From: JAHJRJ01 sp037443685
Lineage (GTDB): Bacteria > Bacteroidota > Ignavibacteria > UBA10030 > BY39
DNA length: 13,892 nucleotides
NCBI GenBank assembly: GCA_037443685.1
Contig: JBBINX010000065.1
Coordinates: 1 to 13,892, forward strand
Reading direction: 5' to 3'
The notes under the pieces are model-generated. The model had not been told where the DNA came from. It saw only the letters and a program-made list of their open reading frames with translations, and searched no databases. Made by a program: the position numbers and the translations under genes. Below, piece by piece: positions 1 through 7,117 of the stretch. How positions within the stretch are numbered: the first letter of the stretch is position 1; each line of letters starts with the position of its first letter.

Positions 1-416
1 AAGCTTTGAGTAACACCCGGGCTTAAGATTAAGAAATCCCACAAACCTATTTCATTAGCGTAGGTAGCCAGAGCTTTCCGATTCACGAGGCGCGACCGCA
101 TTTTTGTCAAATCACCTTCATTTGCATCAGGAAAATTCTTAAATAAGAATTCACCCACGATCATATTGAGGATGGAGTCGCCTAAAAATTCCAATCGCTC
201 GTTGGATTTAAATTTTCCGTTAGTCGTTTGAGATATAAATGAACGGTGAGTGAGAGCCTGATAAAAAAACGTAGGATTTTTTATTTCAAACCCTATTACT
301 TTTTCAAGCTCTTTCAGATTGACGTTTTGATATTTTTCTTTGTAAAGCTCTGCTTGATTTGCGTGCAGATAAAGTTTTTGCCAGATTTTATTGAATATCT
401 GACTGAAAAATCTCAT
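1..416 (-). CDS. rnc: Ribonuclease III, N-terminal part (cut by window edge)
   Basis: Double-strand-specific endoribonuclease that processes rRNA precursors and structured mRNAs. I translated the minus strand from the ATG at 416: 138 codons are visible and the frame stays open to the window edge. The RNase III signature NERLEFLGDS lies at residues 72-81, with the acidic metal ligands E76 and D80 in it, and NEGDLTKMRSRLV at 99-111 supplies the next conserved Glu (E100). The second acidic cluster of the catalytic domain and the dsRNA-binding domain lie beyond the edge. About 30 residues precede the region that aligns with the start of E. coli RNase III; Bacteroidota members have similar extensions. 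Its ATG overlaps the fabF stop codon as ATGA, so translation is probably coupled to fabF. The order acpP-fabF-rnc is common in bacteria. Confidence 0.95.
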   Translation of the reverse strand, partial: MRFFSQIFNKIWQKLYLHANQAELYKEKYQNVNLKELEKVIGFEIKNPTFFYQALTHRSFISQTTNGKFKSNERLEFLGDSILNMIVGEFLFKNFPDANEGDLTKMRSRLVNRKALATYANEIGLWDFLILSPGVTQS

Positions 417-1687
417 AAATTATTTAAGTATTTTTTAAAAAGGAGCGAGGCGTTATGTCCACCAAACCCAAAAGTATTACTAATAGCTGCGTTGACTGTT
501 TTTCGAACAGCCACATTCGGGACGTAATTTAAATCGCATTCGGGGTCTGGAAACTCATAGTTAATTGTTGGTGGAATTATGTTATCGGTTATAGATTTTA
601 TAGTTGCAATAGCTTCGACCCCGCCCGCAGCACCTAGGAGATGTCCGACCATGGATTTAATTGAGCTGACATGCAATTTATATGCGTGCTCGTCGAATAA
701 TGTTTTTATAGCTTGGGTTTCGTTCTTATCATTATGAGGGGTTGAGGTTCCGTGTGCATTTATATAATCTATATCTTCCTTTTGTAAACCAGCATCTTTG
801 ATAGCTAAGTTCATTGAACGCACTGCGCCCTCGCCACCAGGGGCGGGAGCTGTTATATGAAACGCATCTGAAGTCAAACCAAATCCCGCAAGCTCAGCAT
901 ATATTTTTGCACCACGGTTTTTTGCGTGTTCGAGTTCCTCCAGAATTAGAACCGAACCACCTTCACCCATCACAAAGCCATCACGTTGAGCATCAAATGG
1001 TCTACTAGCTTTTTCTGGCTCGTCGTTTCGTGTCGACATTGCTTTCATAGCATTAAAACCGGCTATACCGATAGGGCAAATTGATGCTTCTGAGCCTCCG
1101 GTAAACATGATGTCAGCGTCACCTCGTTCGATTATCATCATCGAATCAGCAATAGCGTGTGATGCAGTAGCGCAAGCTGACGTAGTCGCGTAGTTCGGTC
1201 CTTTGATTCCGAAACGAATTGCGATATATCCGGAAGCAATATCGGCAATCATCATAGGAACAAAGAGGGGACTTATTCTGTTAGGTCCGCTGGAATATAA
1301 TTCTTTAGATTGGTAATAATACGTCCACATACCACCTATCCCTGAACCGAAAATTACCCCAATTCTATCACGGTTTTCTTTTTCAAAATTGAGGTTAGAA
1401 TCCACAACCGCCATTTCGGCAGATGCTAACGCGAAATGTGTAAATGGGTCCATCCGTTTAACCGATTTTTTATCAATAAATGTTACCGGGTCAAACCCTT
1501 TTACTTCTGCTGCAATCCGGGTGTCGTAACCGGATGAATCGAATTGGGTAATATTTGCTACACCACTTTTTCCAGCAATTAAATTCTTCCAGAACTCATC
1601 CACTGTATTTCCTAGCGGCGTAATAGCCCCCATTCCAGTTACGACTACACGACGTCTTGATTGAACATGTCCCATCGAAAAACCCAT
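413..1687 (-). CDS. fabF: Beta-ketoacyl-ACP synthase II (KAS II)
   Basis: Elongating condensing enzyme of type II fatty acid synthesis; it joins malonyl-ACP to a growing acyl-ACP with loss of CO2. The protein is 424 residues, slightly longer than the usual 410-415. The Cys-His-His triad of the KAS I/II family is present: C172 in TTSACATASHAIA, H312 in NAHGTSTP and H349 in SMVGHLLGAAGG. The C-terminal GFGGHNAS loop (407-414) is also intact. Two in-frame ATGs compete for the start: 1687, and codon 5 at 1675, which gives a more typical N-terminus before RRRVVVTGMG. Neither has a convincing Shine-Dalgarno sequence. It lies 13 bases after acpP and overlaps rnc by 4 bases. Confidence 0.97.
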   Translation of the reverse strand: MGFSMGHVQSRRRVVVTGMGAITPLGNTVDEFWKNLIAGKSGVANITQFDSSGYDTRIAAEVKGFDPVTFIDKKSVKRMDPFTHFALASAEMAVVDSNLNFEKENRDRIGVIFGSGIGGMWTYYYQSKELYSSGPNRISPLFVPMMIADIASGYIAIRFGIKGPNYATTSACATASHAIADSMMIIERGDADIMFTGGSEASICPIGIAGFNAMKAMSTRNDEPEKASRPFDAQRDGFVMGEGGSVLILEELEHAKNRGAKIYAELAGFGLTSDAFHITAPAPGGEGAVRSMNLAIKDAGLQKEDIDYINAHGTSTPHNDKNETQAIKTLFDEHAYKLHVSSIKSMVGHLLGAAGGVEAIATIKSITDNIIPPTINYEFPDPECDLNYVPNVAVRKTVNAAISNTFGFGGHNASLLFKKYLNNL

Positions 1688-1700
1688 ATAATATTATTTG

Positions 1701-1937
1701 TTATTTTATTTTTGCCGTTAAATAATTGATTGCATCACCGACGGTGCTAATCTTTTCTGCATCTTCATCCGGAATCTGTAATCCAAATACTTTCTCAAAT
1801 TCCATAACTAATTCGACAGTGTCCAGACTATCGGCACCTAAATCGTTCGTGAATGATGCTTCAGGTGTTACTGCAGATTCTTCCACGCCAAGTTTATTCA
1901 TGACGATTTCTTTTACTTTTGCATTAATATCACTCAT
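1701..1937 (-). CDS. acpP: Acyl carrier protein
   Basis: Small acidic carrier that holds fatty acyl intermediates as thioesters on a 4'-phosphopantetheine arm. It is 78 residues, the normal family length. The attachment motif GADSLD is at 34-39 and Ser37 is the expected modified residue, followed by the recognition helix TVELVMEFEKVFG. It has the clearest ribosome-binding site in the window: AAGGAG at 1945-1950 with a 7-base spacer to the ATG, fitting the high expression ACP needs. It sits between fabG (51-base gap) and fabF (13-base gap), the classic fabG-acpP-fabF order. The 51-base leader carries a short tandem repeat, listed separately. Confidence 0.98.
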   Translation of the reverse strand: MSDINAKVKEIVMNKLGVEESAVTPEASFTNDLGADSLDTVELVMEFEKVFGLQIPDEDAEKISTVGDAINYLTAKIK

Positions 1938-1944
1938 ATTATAT

Positions 1945-1950
1945 CTCCTT
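1945..1950 (-). promoter_or_regulatory. Strong ribosome-binding site of acpP
   Basis: AAGGAG on the minus strand, 7 bases before the acpP ATG. It is close to a perfect match to the complement of a canonical 16S rRNA 3' end. With similar sites before atpE, rpmF, atpA and the bactofilin gene, it shows that this organism uses Shine-Dalgarno initiation, at least for some genes. Confidence 0.85.
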
Positions 1951-1964
1951 TGATTGTTTTTAAT

Positions 1965-1980
1965 GATTAATAGATTAATA
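1965..1980 (+). repeat. Tandem 8-base repeat GATTAATA x2 upstream of acpP
   Basis: Two abutting perfect copies of GATTAATA (1965-1972 and 1973-1980) lie in the 51-base fabG-acpP gap, just upstream of the acpP ribosome-binding site. They also overlap the short palindrome TTAATGATTAA (1960-1970). The region is very AT-rich, so a chance origin is possible; an operator or mRNA element for acpP is only a guess. Confidence 0.4.
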
Positions 1981-1988
1981 AAAAAATA

Positions 1989-2735
1989 CTACATATACAA
2001 ACCGCCGCTTACGTTAATTACTTGCCCTGTAATGTAATCAGAATCTGGTGAAGATAAAAATTTTACAATCGCAGCTATATCTTTAGGTTGTGCAGTGCGT
2101 TTCAATGGAATTGCATCGATTAGCAATTTACGCTGGTCATCTGTCAACTTTGCTGTCATCGCAGTTTCTACATAGCCGGGTGCGATTGCATTTACTTGTA
2201 TATTCCGCGAAGCTAATTCCTTAGCGACCGATTTCGTGAAACCGATAATACCCGCTTTGGATGCAGAATAGTTCGCTTGACCGGCATTACCCATGACGCC
2301 CACAACAGAAGAGATATTGATTATCTTTCCAGATCTTTGACTCATCATTGGTCGTATTGCTGCTTTTGTATAATTGAAAACACTTTTTAAGTTAACTGTT
2401 ATTACTAAATCCCAATCAGCTTCAGACATTCGCATTAAAAGCCCGTCGCGTGTTATCCCAGCATTATTCACCAAAATATCGAGACGGTTAAAGTGGTTGA
2501 GCACTTGTTCAACGACTTGATGAGCTTCTGTAAATGAAGCGGCGTTGGAAAATATACCTCTGGCATCAACTCCTAAAGCTTTTATTTCTTGCGCTGTATT
2601 ATTCATATCGGCTTCAGATGCTATGTCCGTGAAAACAATGTTAGCGCCAGCTTCGGCTAAATCCAATGCAATAGATTTTCCAATGCCGCGAGCACCTCCT
2701 GTAATCAATACAATTTTATTGTTTAAGGTTTTCAT
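1989..2735 (-). CDS. fabG: 3-oxoacyl-ACP reductase
   Basis: NADPH-dependent ketoreductase of type II fatty acid synthesis, reducing 3-oxoacyl-ACP to 3-hydroxyacyl-ACP. It is 248 residues, the normal length for a classical short-chain dehydrogenase. The Rossmann cofactor loop TGGARGIG is at 12-19 and NNAG at 90-93. The catalytic tetrad is visible as N115, S143 (ISSVVGVMGNAGQANY), Y156 and K160 (YSASK). The C-terminus ends in ITGQVINVSGGLYM, typical of FabG. Its ATG overlaps the stop of the upstream cysteine-cluster gene as ATGA. Position between fabD and acpP makes the FabG assignment much safer than a generic dehydrogenase call. Confidence 0.96.
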   Translation of the reverse strand: MKTLNNKIVLITGGARGIGKSIALDLAEAGANIVFTDIASEADMNNTAQEIKALGVDARGIFSNAASFTEAHQVVEQVLNHFNRLDILVNNAGITRDGLLMRMSEADWDLVITVNLKSVFNYTKAAIRPMMSQRSGKIINISSVVGVMGNAGQANYSASKAGIIGFTKSVAKELASRNIQVNAIAPGYVETAMTAKLTDDQRKLLIDAIPLKRTAQPKDIAAIVKFLSSPDSDYITGQVINVSGGLYM

Positions 2736-3316
2736 GTTCGTTTTAAATTTTTATTTTGTAAATCGACAAGCTTACTATAATTTTCTTCACCCAAAATATA
2801 AATGAATTCATCTTTGCAGGCTTCGATTATATTTTCTGGTAAACTTTCTTTAGCCGTACAGCAGGGAGCTTTATCGTTCATCATATCATCAAAAGTTAAA
2901 ACATTTTCCGCAACGACTATCGGAAAAGCGATACAGTAGAACGGTTTTATCGCCCACCTATCCATTCTTAATGAAACTGCCGCAGCTTGTAGAACACACC
3001 TTTTTTCTTTATTTAAAAATATGCACTTGTCGTTATATATTTGAGTTCCTATACAAACTCCACCTGGAAAATCAGAATCTTGCTCTGTTTGGGTTTCGAA
3101 CCAAAATGACTCATCTCTCGTTTGAGTTTCATCCATATGTTTTTTTATGATATCGGCATATTTTAAAATTTTCTTTTGGTCTTCGAAACTCATATAAACA
3201 CCGTCAGTACAACATTCACCCGTACAATTGTTTGGGTTGCAACCCGGTGCTAAACCGAGGTTAAACAAATTTTCATCAATTATGTAGTCTTTTATTTTTA
3301 AGCCTCTATTTTCCAT
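2732..3316 (-). CDS. Cysteine-cluster protein, DUF3109/YkgJ-like, function unknown
   Basis: A 194-residue soluble protein of unknown function with eleven cysteines. The N-terminal cluster C26-x4-C31-x3-C35-C36 sits in GCNPNNCTGECCTDGVY. Further cysteines are C88, C98, C107, C128 (KPFYCIAFP), the pair C152-C153, and C167; the tail has GEENYSKL. The order of elements (N-terminal C..N.C.G.CC, a middle cysteine followed by a basic segment, KP..C...P, a late cysteine, then GEE.Y..L) resembles the DUF3109 and YkgJ zinc/iron-chelating families from memory; I could not run a profile. Metal or Fe-S binding is inferred. The gene overlaps fabD by 11 bases and fabG by 4, so it is firmly embedded in the fatty acid operon and probably co-translated. 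No signal peptide or membrane segment is seen. Confidence 0.75.
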   Translation of the reverse strand: MENRGLKIKDYIIDENLFNLGLAPGCNPNNCTGECCTDGVYMSFEDQKKILKYADIIKKHMDETQTRDESFWFETQTEQDSDFPGGVCIGTQIYNDKCIFLNKEKRCVLQAAAVSLRMDRWAIKPFYCIAFPIVVAENVLTFDDMMNDKAPCCTAKESLPENIIEACKDEFIYILGEENYSKLVDLQNKNLKRT

Positions 3317-4238
3317 AAGAATTTAGTAATGACGATATATCTTGATGTTTATCAACGCCATATGTTTTTACATCAGGATTTATTCTTTTAATTAAACCCT
3401 GCAATACTTTTCCTGGACCGATTTCGATGAATGAATTTGTACCGTCGTTAATCATGTTGCGGATTGAATCTTCCCAAAGTACGGCGCTTGTAACTTGTTT
3501 TTCCAGCGACGAGCGGATTTCGTTCGATTTAGTAATTGGTTGTGCCGTTACATTTGTATATACCGGAATTTTTGCGTCGTTAATCTGTACATCTTTAAGA
3601 GCGTTTGCCAGTCCCTCTTTCGCCGATTGCATAAGCGGAGAGTGGAAAGCACCGCTGACAACAAGCTCTTTTGCCATCTTGGCACCTTTGGTTTTTGCTA
3701 TCTCTATTGCTTTGTGAACACCCGACACCGAACCGCTGATTACTATTTGTCCAGGTGAATTGAAGTTTGCGCATTGAACAATGCCGGCAGAGCTTGCTTC
3801 TTTGCAGATTTCTTTAACGTCTTTAGGTTCTAAACCGACGACGGCAGCTAATGTACCCCTTTGTTCCTCGCCAGCTTTTTGCATCAGCTTACCGCGCAAG
3901 GCAACTAATCTCAATGCGTCCTCGAAGTTTAAAGATTCCGCAAAGACGAGCGCAGAATATTCGCCTAGTGAATGCCCGGCAGTGGAGACGGCATCGAAAT
4001 TATGACCGAATAATTTACACAAAATCACGCTATGAAGAAAAATTGCAGGCTGTGTATTCTTAGTTTGTCTTAGCTCTTCTTCGGGTCCTTCGAAACAAAT
4101 TTTGCTTAACGGAAGTCCTAAAACATTGTCGGCTTGTTGAAAAATTTCACGGGCAATCAGACTGTTTTCAAATAAGTCTTTACCCATTCCAATATATTGC
4201 GATCCCTGACCGGGGAAAATGATTGCAGTTTTAAGCAT
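3306..4238 (-). CDS. fabD: Malonyl-CoA:ACP transacylase
   Basis: Transfers malonyl from CoA to ACP, making the extender unit for FabH and FabF. It is 310 residues, the family length. FPGQGSQ at 8-14 provides the oxyanion-hole Gln (Q11). The nucleophile elbow GHSLGEY (88-94) has S90. R115 in ALRGKLMQ binds the malonyl carboxylate, and H199 in GAFHSPLM is the catalytic base. The C-terminal IGPGKVLQGLIKR segment is also typical. The ATG at 4238 follows the fabH stop by 8 bases. Its 3' end overlaps the cysteine-cluster gene by 11 bases. Confidence 0.97.
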   Translation of the reverse strand: MLKTAIIFPGQGSQYIGMGKDLFENSLIAREIFQQADNVLGLPLSKICFEGPEEELRQTKNTQPAIFLHSVILCKLFGHNFDAVSTAGHSLGEYSALVFAESLNFEDALRLVALRGKLMQKAGEEQRGTLAAVVGLEPKDVKEICKEASSAGIVQCANFNSPGQIVISGSVSGVHKAIEIAKTKGAKMAKELVVSGAFHSPLMQSAKEGLANALKDVQINDAKIPVYTNVTAQPITKSNEIRSSLEKQVTSAVLWEDSIRNMINDGTNSFIEIGPGKVLQGLIKRINPDVKTYGVDKHQDISSLLNSYGK

Positions 4239-4246
4239 AATTGTCT

Positions 4247-5248
4247 TTATTCAATTGCCCATTTTAAAAGAACAGCCCCCCATGTGTAACCCGCACCAAA
4301 ACTTGCTAATACAATTCTATTACCACGTTTAAGCCTGCCGGCAAGCCACCACTCTGACAAGCAAAGTGGAATTGTTGCAGCCGTTGTGTTGCCGTATTTA
4401 TTTATGTTAATCATAACTTTCGAATAATCTATTCCCATTCTATTTGCGGCGGCATCAATTATTCGTAAATTAGCTTGATGAGGAACAAAATAATCTATAT
4501 CGTTTCCGGTTAAATTATTGCGCTTCAATATTTCCTCCGATACATCAGCCATACCGATTACAGCAACTTTGAAAACTGCTTTTCCATCTTGATAGATGTA
4601 ATGCCATTTTTGATTTACTGTTTCATGTGTTGGTGGATTTAAACTTCCACCACCTTTCATGTGTAAAAATTCTTCGCCTTGTCCGTCTGAATAAAGTATA
4701 TGGTCAAGTATTCCTATGCTCGCATCGTCCGACGGTTCTAACAGAACAGCAGCGGCGGCATCACCAAACAATATACAACTATTTCTGTCGGTGTAATCTG
4801 TAATCGAACTCATCTTATCAGAACCTACGACAATTACTTTTTTATACTTTCCGTTTTCGATAAATTGAGCACCGACAATGAGCGAATAAAGAAAGCCCGA
4901 ACATGCCGCTTCAATGTCGAAACCCCATGCATTTTTTGCCCCAACTTTCCGTTGTATGATGGTTGAAGTAGGAGGGAACATCATATCGGGTGTTACTGTT
5001 GCTGTAATTATTATCTCTATTTCTTCAGGTCCGATTCCACGATTTTTTAAAAGTTGTTTAATTGCCTGTGCAGCCATATCGGATGAGGCGCCTTTCTCTA
5101 ATATCCTGCGTTCGGATATGCCAGTTCTTGTTTTTATCCACTCGTCAGAAGTATCAATCATCTTTTCTAAATCAAGGTTAGAAAGAATTTTATCAGGAAC
5201 GTAGTGTGCAACTGCCGTAATAGCTGCGATTTGTTTATTATTATTCAT
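4247..5248 (-). CDS. fabH: Beta-ketoacyl-ACP synthase III (KAS III)
   Basis: Starts fatty acid synthesis by condensing an acyl-CoA primer with malonyl-ACP. It is 333 residues, slightly longer than E. coli FabH. The catalytic triad is intact: C116 in DIEAACSGF, H257 in VPHQANLRII and N287 in KYGNTTAATIP. GFGAGYTWGA-type residues close the C-terminus (SFGAGYTWGAVLLKW). The primer (acetyl or branched) cannot be told from sequence by eye. The ATG overlaps the 3' end of plsX by 8 bases, which supports coupled translation. Confidence 0.97.
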   Translation of the reverse strand: MNNNKQIAAITAVAHYVPDKILSNLDLEKMIDTSDEWIKTRTGISERRILEKGASSDMAAQAIKQLLKNRGIGPEEIEIIITATVTPDMMFPPTSTIIQRKVGAKNAWGFDIEAACSGFLYSLIVGAQFIENGKYKKVIVVGSDKMSSITDYTDRNSCILFGDAAAAVLLEPSDDASIGILDHILYSDGQGEEFLHMKGGGSLNPPTHETVNQKWHYIYQDGKAVFKVAVIGMADVSEEILKRNNLTGNDIDYFVPHQANLRIIDAAANRMGIDYSKVMININKYGNTTAATIPLCLSEWWLAGRLKRGNRIVLASFGAGYTWGAVLLKWAIE

Positions 5249-6266
5249 TAGTATTCGCGTGCGACATCAATTTTGCTATTTGTTTATCAATTTGTTTTGT
5301 TGCCAATTCTTCAGCCCTGTAAACCATATTCTTAATTGCTTTTGGTGTAGAACTGCCGTGACCTATCAACGAAATTCCGTTTACACCTAACAGCGGTACA
5401 CCACCGTGTTCCTGGTAGTCGAAATCTTTTAATATCTTTTTCAGAGTTCCGTACATCAAACCTACCCATATCTTTTTTAAGATACTTTCAGAAGCGTACT
5501 CAGAGAATTTTAATTTTAAAAAACCGAGTGTACTTTCAGCGAATTTTAACACGATATTTCCAACAAAACCATCGCATACAATAACCTGAGCTTTGCCTTT
5601 TAATATATCTCTGCCCTCGATATTGCCGATGAAATTCAGTTTACTTTCTTTTAATAAACGATGAGTTTCGATTGTAACTTCGTTTCCTTTTGAACTTTCT
5701 TCGCCGATGTTTATTATGCCAACAGTCGGATTTGGTGAATTTAAAATATAATTTGCATAAATACTTCCCATCATTGCAAATTCAACAAGGTACTGAGGTC
5801 GACAATCGACATTGGCGCCAGCATCCAGTAACAGGCAAGCTCCTTTTTGAGAAGGGAAGAAGGTACCAATTGTGGGACGGCTTACTCCATTGATTCGCCC
5901 GAGCAAAAGTGTAGATGCCGACATCACTGCGCCGGTATTGCCCGCACTGAGGAACGCATCGACTTTACCTTCTCTATGTAGATTTAAACCTACCACAATT
6001 GATGAATCTTTTTTTTGTTTGAAAGCAGTGGTAGGTGATTCGTGCATGTCAATAATTTCCGATGCATGGACAATCGAGTAGTTTAAGCCATCGGCATTTA
6101 ACTTTGAGATTTCGTTTTTGATATCAGCTTCGATACCAACAAAAATAATCTCAAATCGGTTGTTGCTCTCACGCAGGGCTTCAATTCCGCCAGCTACGAT
6201 GTTGGCGGGTGCGAAATCGCCTCCCATAGCATCTACTGCTATCTTTTTTTTCTGTTTAATTGCCAA
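5241..6266 (-). CDS. plsX: Phosphate acyltransferase PlsX, TTG start
   Basis: Peripheral membrane enzyme that makes acyl-phosphate from acyl-ACP for PlsY, the entry to phospholipid synthesis. It is 341 residues, normal for the family. The N-terminal strand and loop IAVDAMGGDFAP (9-20) is the PlsX hallmark. Other conserved segments are FLSAGNTGAVM, LLDAGANVDCRP, NIGEESSKGNE, CDGFVGNIVLKF and GVNGISLIGHGSS. The start must be TTG at 6266: the codon just before it is the stop TGA, and the next ATG lies inside the conserved DAMGGD motif. Shine-Dalgarno pairing is weak. The gene follows rpmF by 24 bases and overlaps fabH by 8 bases. Confidence 0.96.
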   Translation of the reverse strand: MAIKQKKKIAVDAMGGDFAPANIVAGGIEALRESNNRFEIIFVGIEADIKNEISKLNADGLNYSIVHASEIIDMHESPTTAFKQKKDSSIVVGLNLHREGKVDAFLSAGNTGAVMSASTLLLGRINGVSRPTIGTFFPSQKGACLLLDAGANVDCRPQYLVEFAMMGSIYANYILNSPNPTVGIINIGEESSKGNEVTIETHRLLKESKLNFIGNIEGRDILKGKAQVIVCDGFVGNIVLKFAESTLGFLKLKFSEYASESILKKIWVGLMYGTLKKILKDFDYQEHGGVPLLGVNGISLIGHGSSTPKAIKNMVYRAEELATKQIDKQIAKLMSHANTNE

Positions 6267-6290
6267 TCAGACTTACCAAGGAACGAATAA

Positions 6291-6476
6291 TTATTTTGTT
6301 TCTTGAGGAATAATTGTAGACCTACCGTTATAGAAGCCACAATTCGGGCAGGCGCGATGCAATAGTTTTTGTTCATGACAGTTAGGGCATTCACCTAACG
6401 CCGGTGACGATGCTTTGTAGTGTGTTCTACGTTTTGCGCCTCGTGATTTTGAGTGTCGTCTTTTAGGATTTGGCAT
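6291..6476 (-). CDS. rpmF: 50S ribosomal protein L32 (zinc-ribbon form)
   Basis: Small basic protein of the large ribosomal subunit, 61 residues. The N-terminus MPNPKRRHSKSR is characteristic of L32. Four cysteines form a zinc ribbon (C30-x2-C33 and C43-x2-C46), so this is the metal-binding (C+) form; many genomes also carry a cysteine-free paralogue, but none is in this window. GGAG at 6486-6489 with a 9-base spacer provides the ribosome-binding site. Location between the DUF177 gene and plsX is the usual arrangement in many bacteria. Confidence 0.97.
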   Translation of the reverse strand: MPNPKRRHSKSRGAKRRTHYKASSPALGECPNCHEQKLLHRACPNCGFYNGRSTIIPQETK

Positions 6477-6506
6477 TTAATAAATCTCCGTCTATTAATA
6501 TTTTTA

Positions 6507-6998
6507 TTATCTTATACAATTACATTTTGTTTCGTTCAGATTTTTACCACAGGTCGGGCATAATCCGGCACAATCATCTTTACATATCAATTTTATAGGT
6601 ACGGCTAACAACAAATATTGTCGAACGTCTTCGGCTAAATCTAAATATACTTTACCAATACTAATAACTTGAACATCGTCCGATTCGTTATCCAATATAC
6701 TCCGGTCTTCATAGGTATATAAAATATTATATGAAGCTTGGAGATGCTGAATGAATGGATTTAAACAGCGGTCGCATTCGACCTCAGCATCAGATTCCAA
6801 CTCCGAAGTTAAAAAAATCTTATTTGTGGTTTTATCTAACCGGGCGTTAACATTTAATGGTTTGTTGAACCTTTCGTCTAAGTCAAGCAGGCGAGGTTCA
6901 ACTATAAATTTGTAATCGTGAACCCCCTCTGAAAGCTTTGAGATATTAATTCGTAAACCCGCTTGTTCATATATTTTGTCGGAATGCGAATGTCTCAT
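6507..6998 (-). CDS. DUF177/YceD family protein
   Basis: Member of the DUF177 (YceD) family, whose gene is commonly next to rpmF; its E. coli relative has been linked to 23S rRNA accumulation and L32 co-expression, but the biochemical role is unsettled. The protein is 163 residues from the ATG at 6998. An in-frame TTG two codons upstream (7004) is possible, though neither has a clear Shine-Dalgarno site. The family CxRC motif is ECDRCLNPF (C75, C78). The C-terminus carries CKDDCAGLCPTCGKNL followed by CNC (C139, C143, C147, C150, C159, C161), the typical cysteine-rich tail, probably zinc-binding by inference. It is the first gene after the second promoter, with a leader of about 60 bases. Confidence 0.9.
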   Translation of the reverse strand: MRHSHSDKIYEQAGLRINISKLSEGVHDYKFIVEPRLLDLDERFNKPLNVNARLDKTTNKIFLTSELESDAEVECDRCLNPFIQHLQASYNILYTYEDRSILDNESDDVQVISIGKVYLDLAEDVRQYLLLAVPIKLICKDDCAGLCPTCGKNLNETKCNCIR

Positions 6999-7069
6999 GT
7001 TCAAGCTAAGATTTGTGAAATATTTAAATAATCGCCAATAATAATGAAAAACTAGTATAAAACCTTTAA

Positions 7070-7098
7070 AATATATGGAAATTTGAGTAGATAGTCAA
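7070..7098 (-). promoter_or_regulatory. Predicted sigma70-type promoter for the yceD-rpmF-plsX-fab operon
   Basis: On the minus strand TTGACT (7098-7093) and TATATT (7075-7070) are separated by exactly 17 bases, each differing by one or two bases from the canonical -35 and -10 boxes. The expected transcription start is near 7063, giving about 60 bases of leader before the ATG at 6998. The site lies in the 113-base gap between atpG and the DUF177 gene, where a promoter is needed. Confidence 0.7.
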
Positions 7099-7117
7099 GA
7101 ATTTTCAATAATAATCG

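Noticed and set aside
1..6. HindIII site at the very first base, as if a cloning junction
   Set aside because: The rnc reading frame runs through it to the edge without disruption, so it gives no evidence of a join; a six-base match is probably just where the window starts.
246..527. 93-residue open frame on the plus strand across the fabF-rnc junction
   Set aside because: It is antisense to two well-supported genes, and the Phe/Leu-rich sequence is what the reverse of Lys/Glu-rich rnc codons gives.
865..880. TTGACT on the minus strand inside fabF as a possible internal promoter for rnc
   Set aside because: No acceptable -10 box lies at 16-18 bases; the nearest TATAAC is only 14 bases away.
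7036..7115. Direct repeat CAATAATAAT at 7036-7045 and 7106-7115, flanking the second promoter
   Set aside because: The motif is simple AT-rich sequence and is expected often by chance in such a gap; there is no further symmetry or extension of the match.
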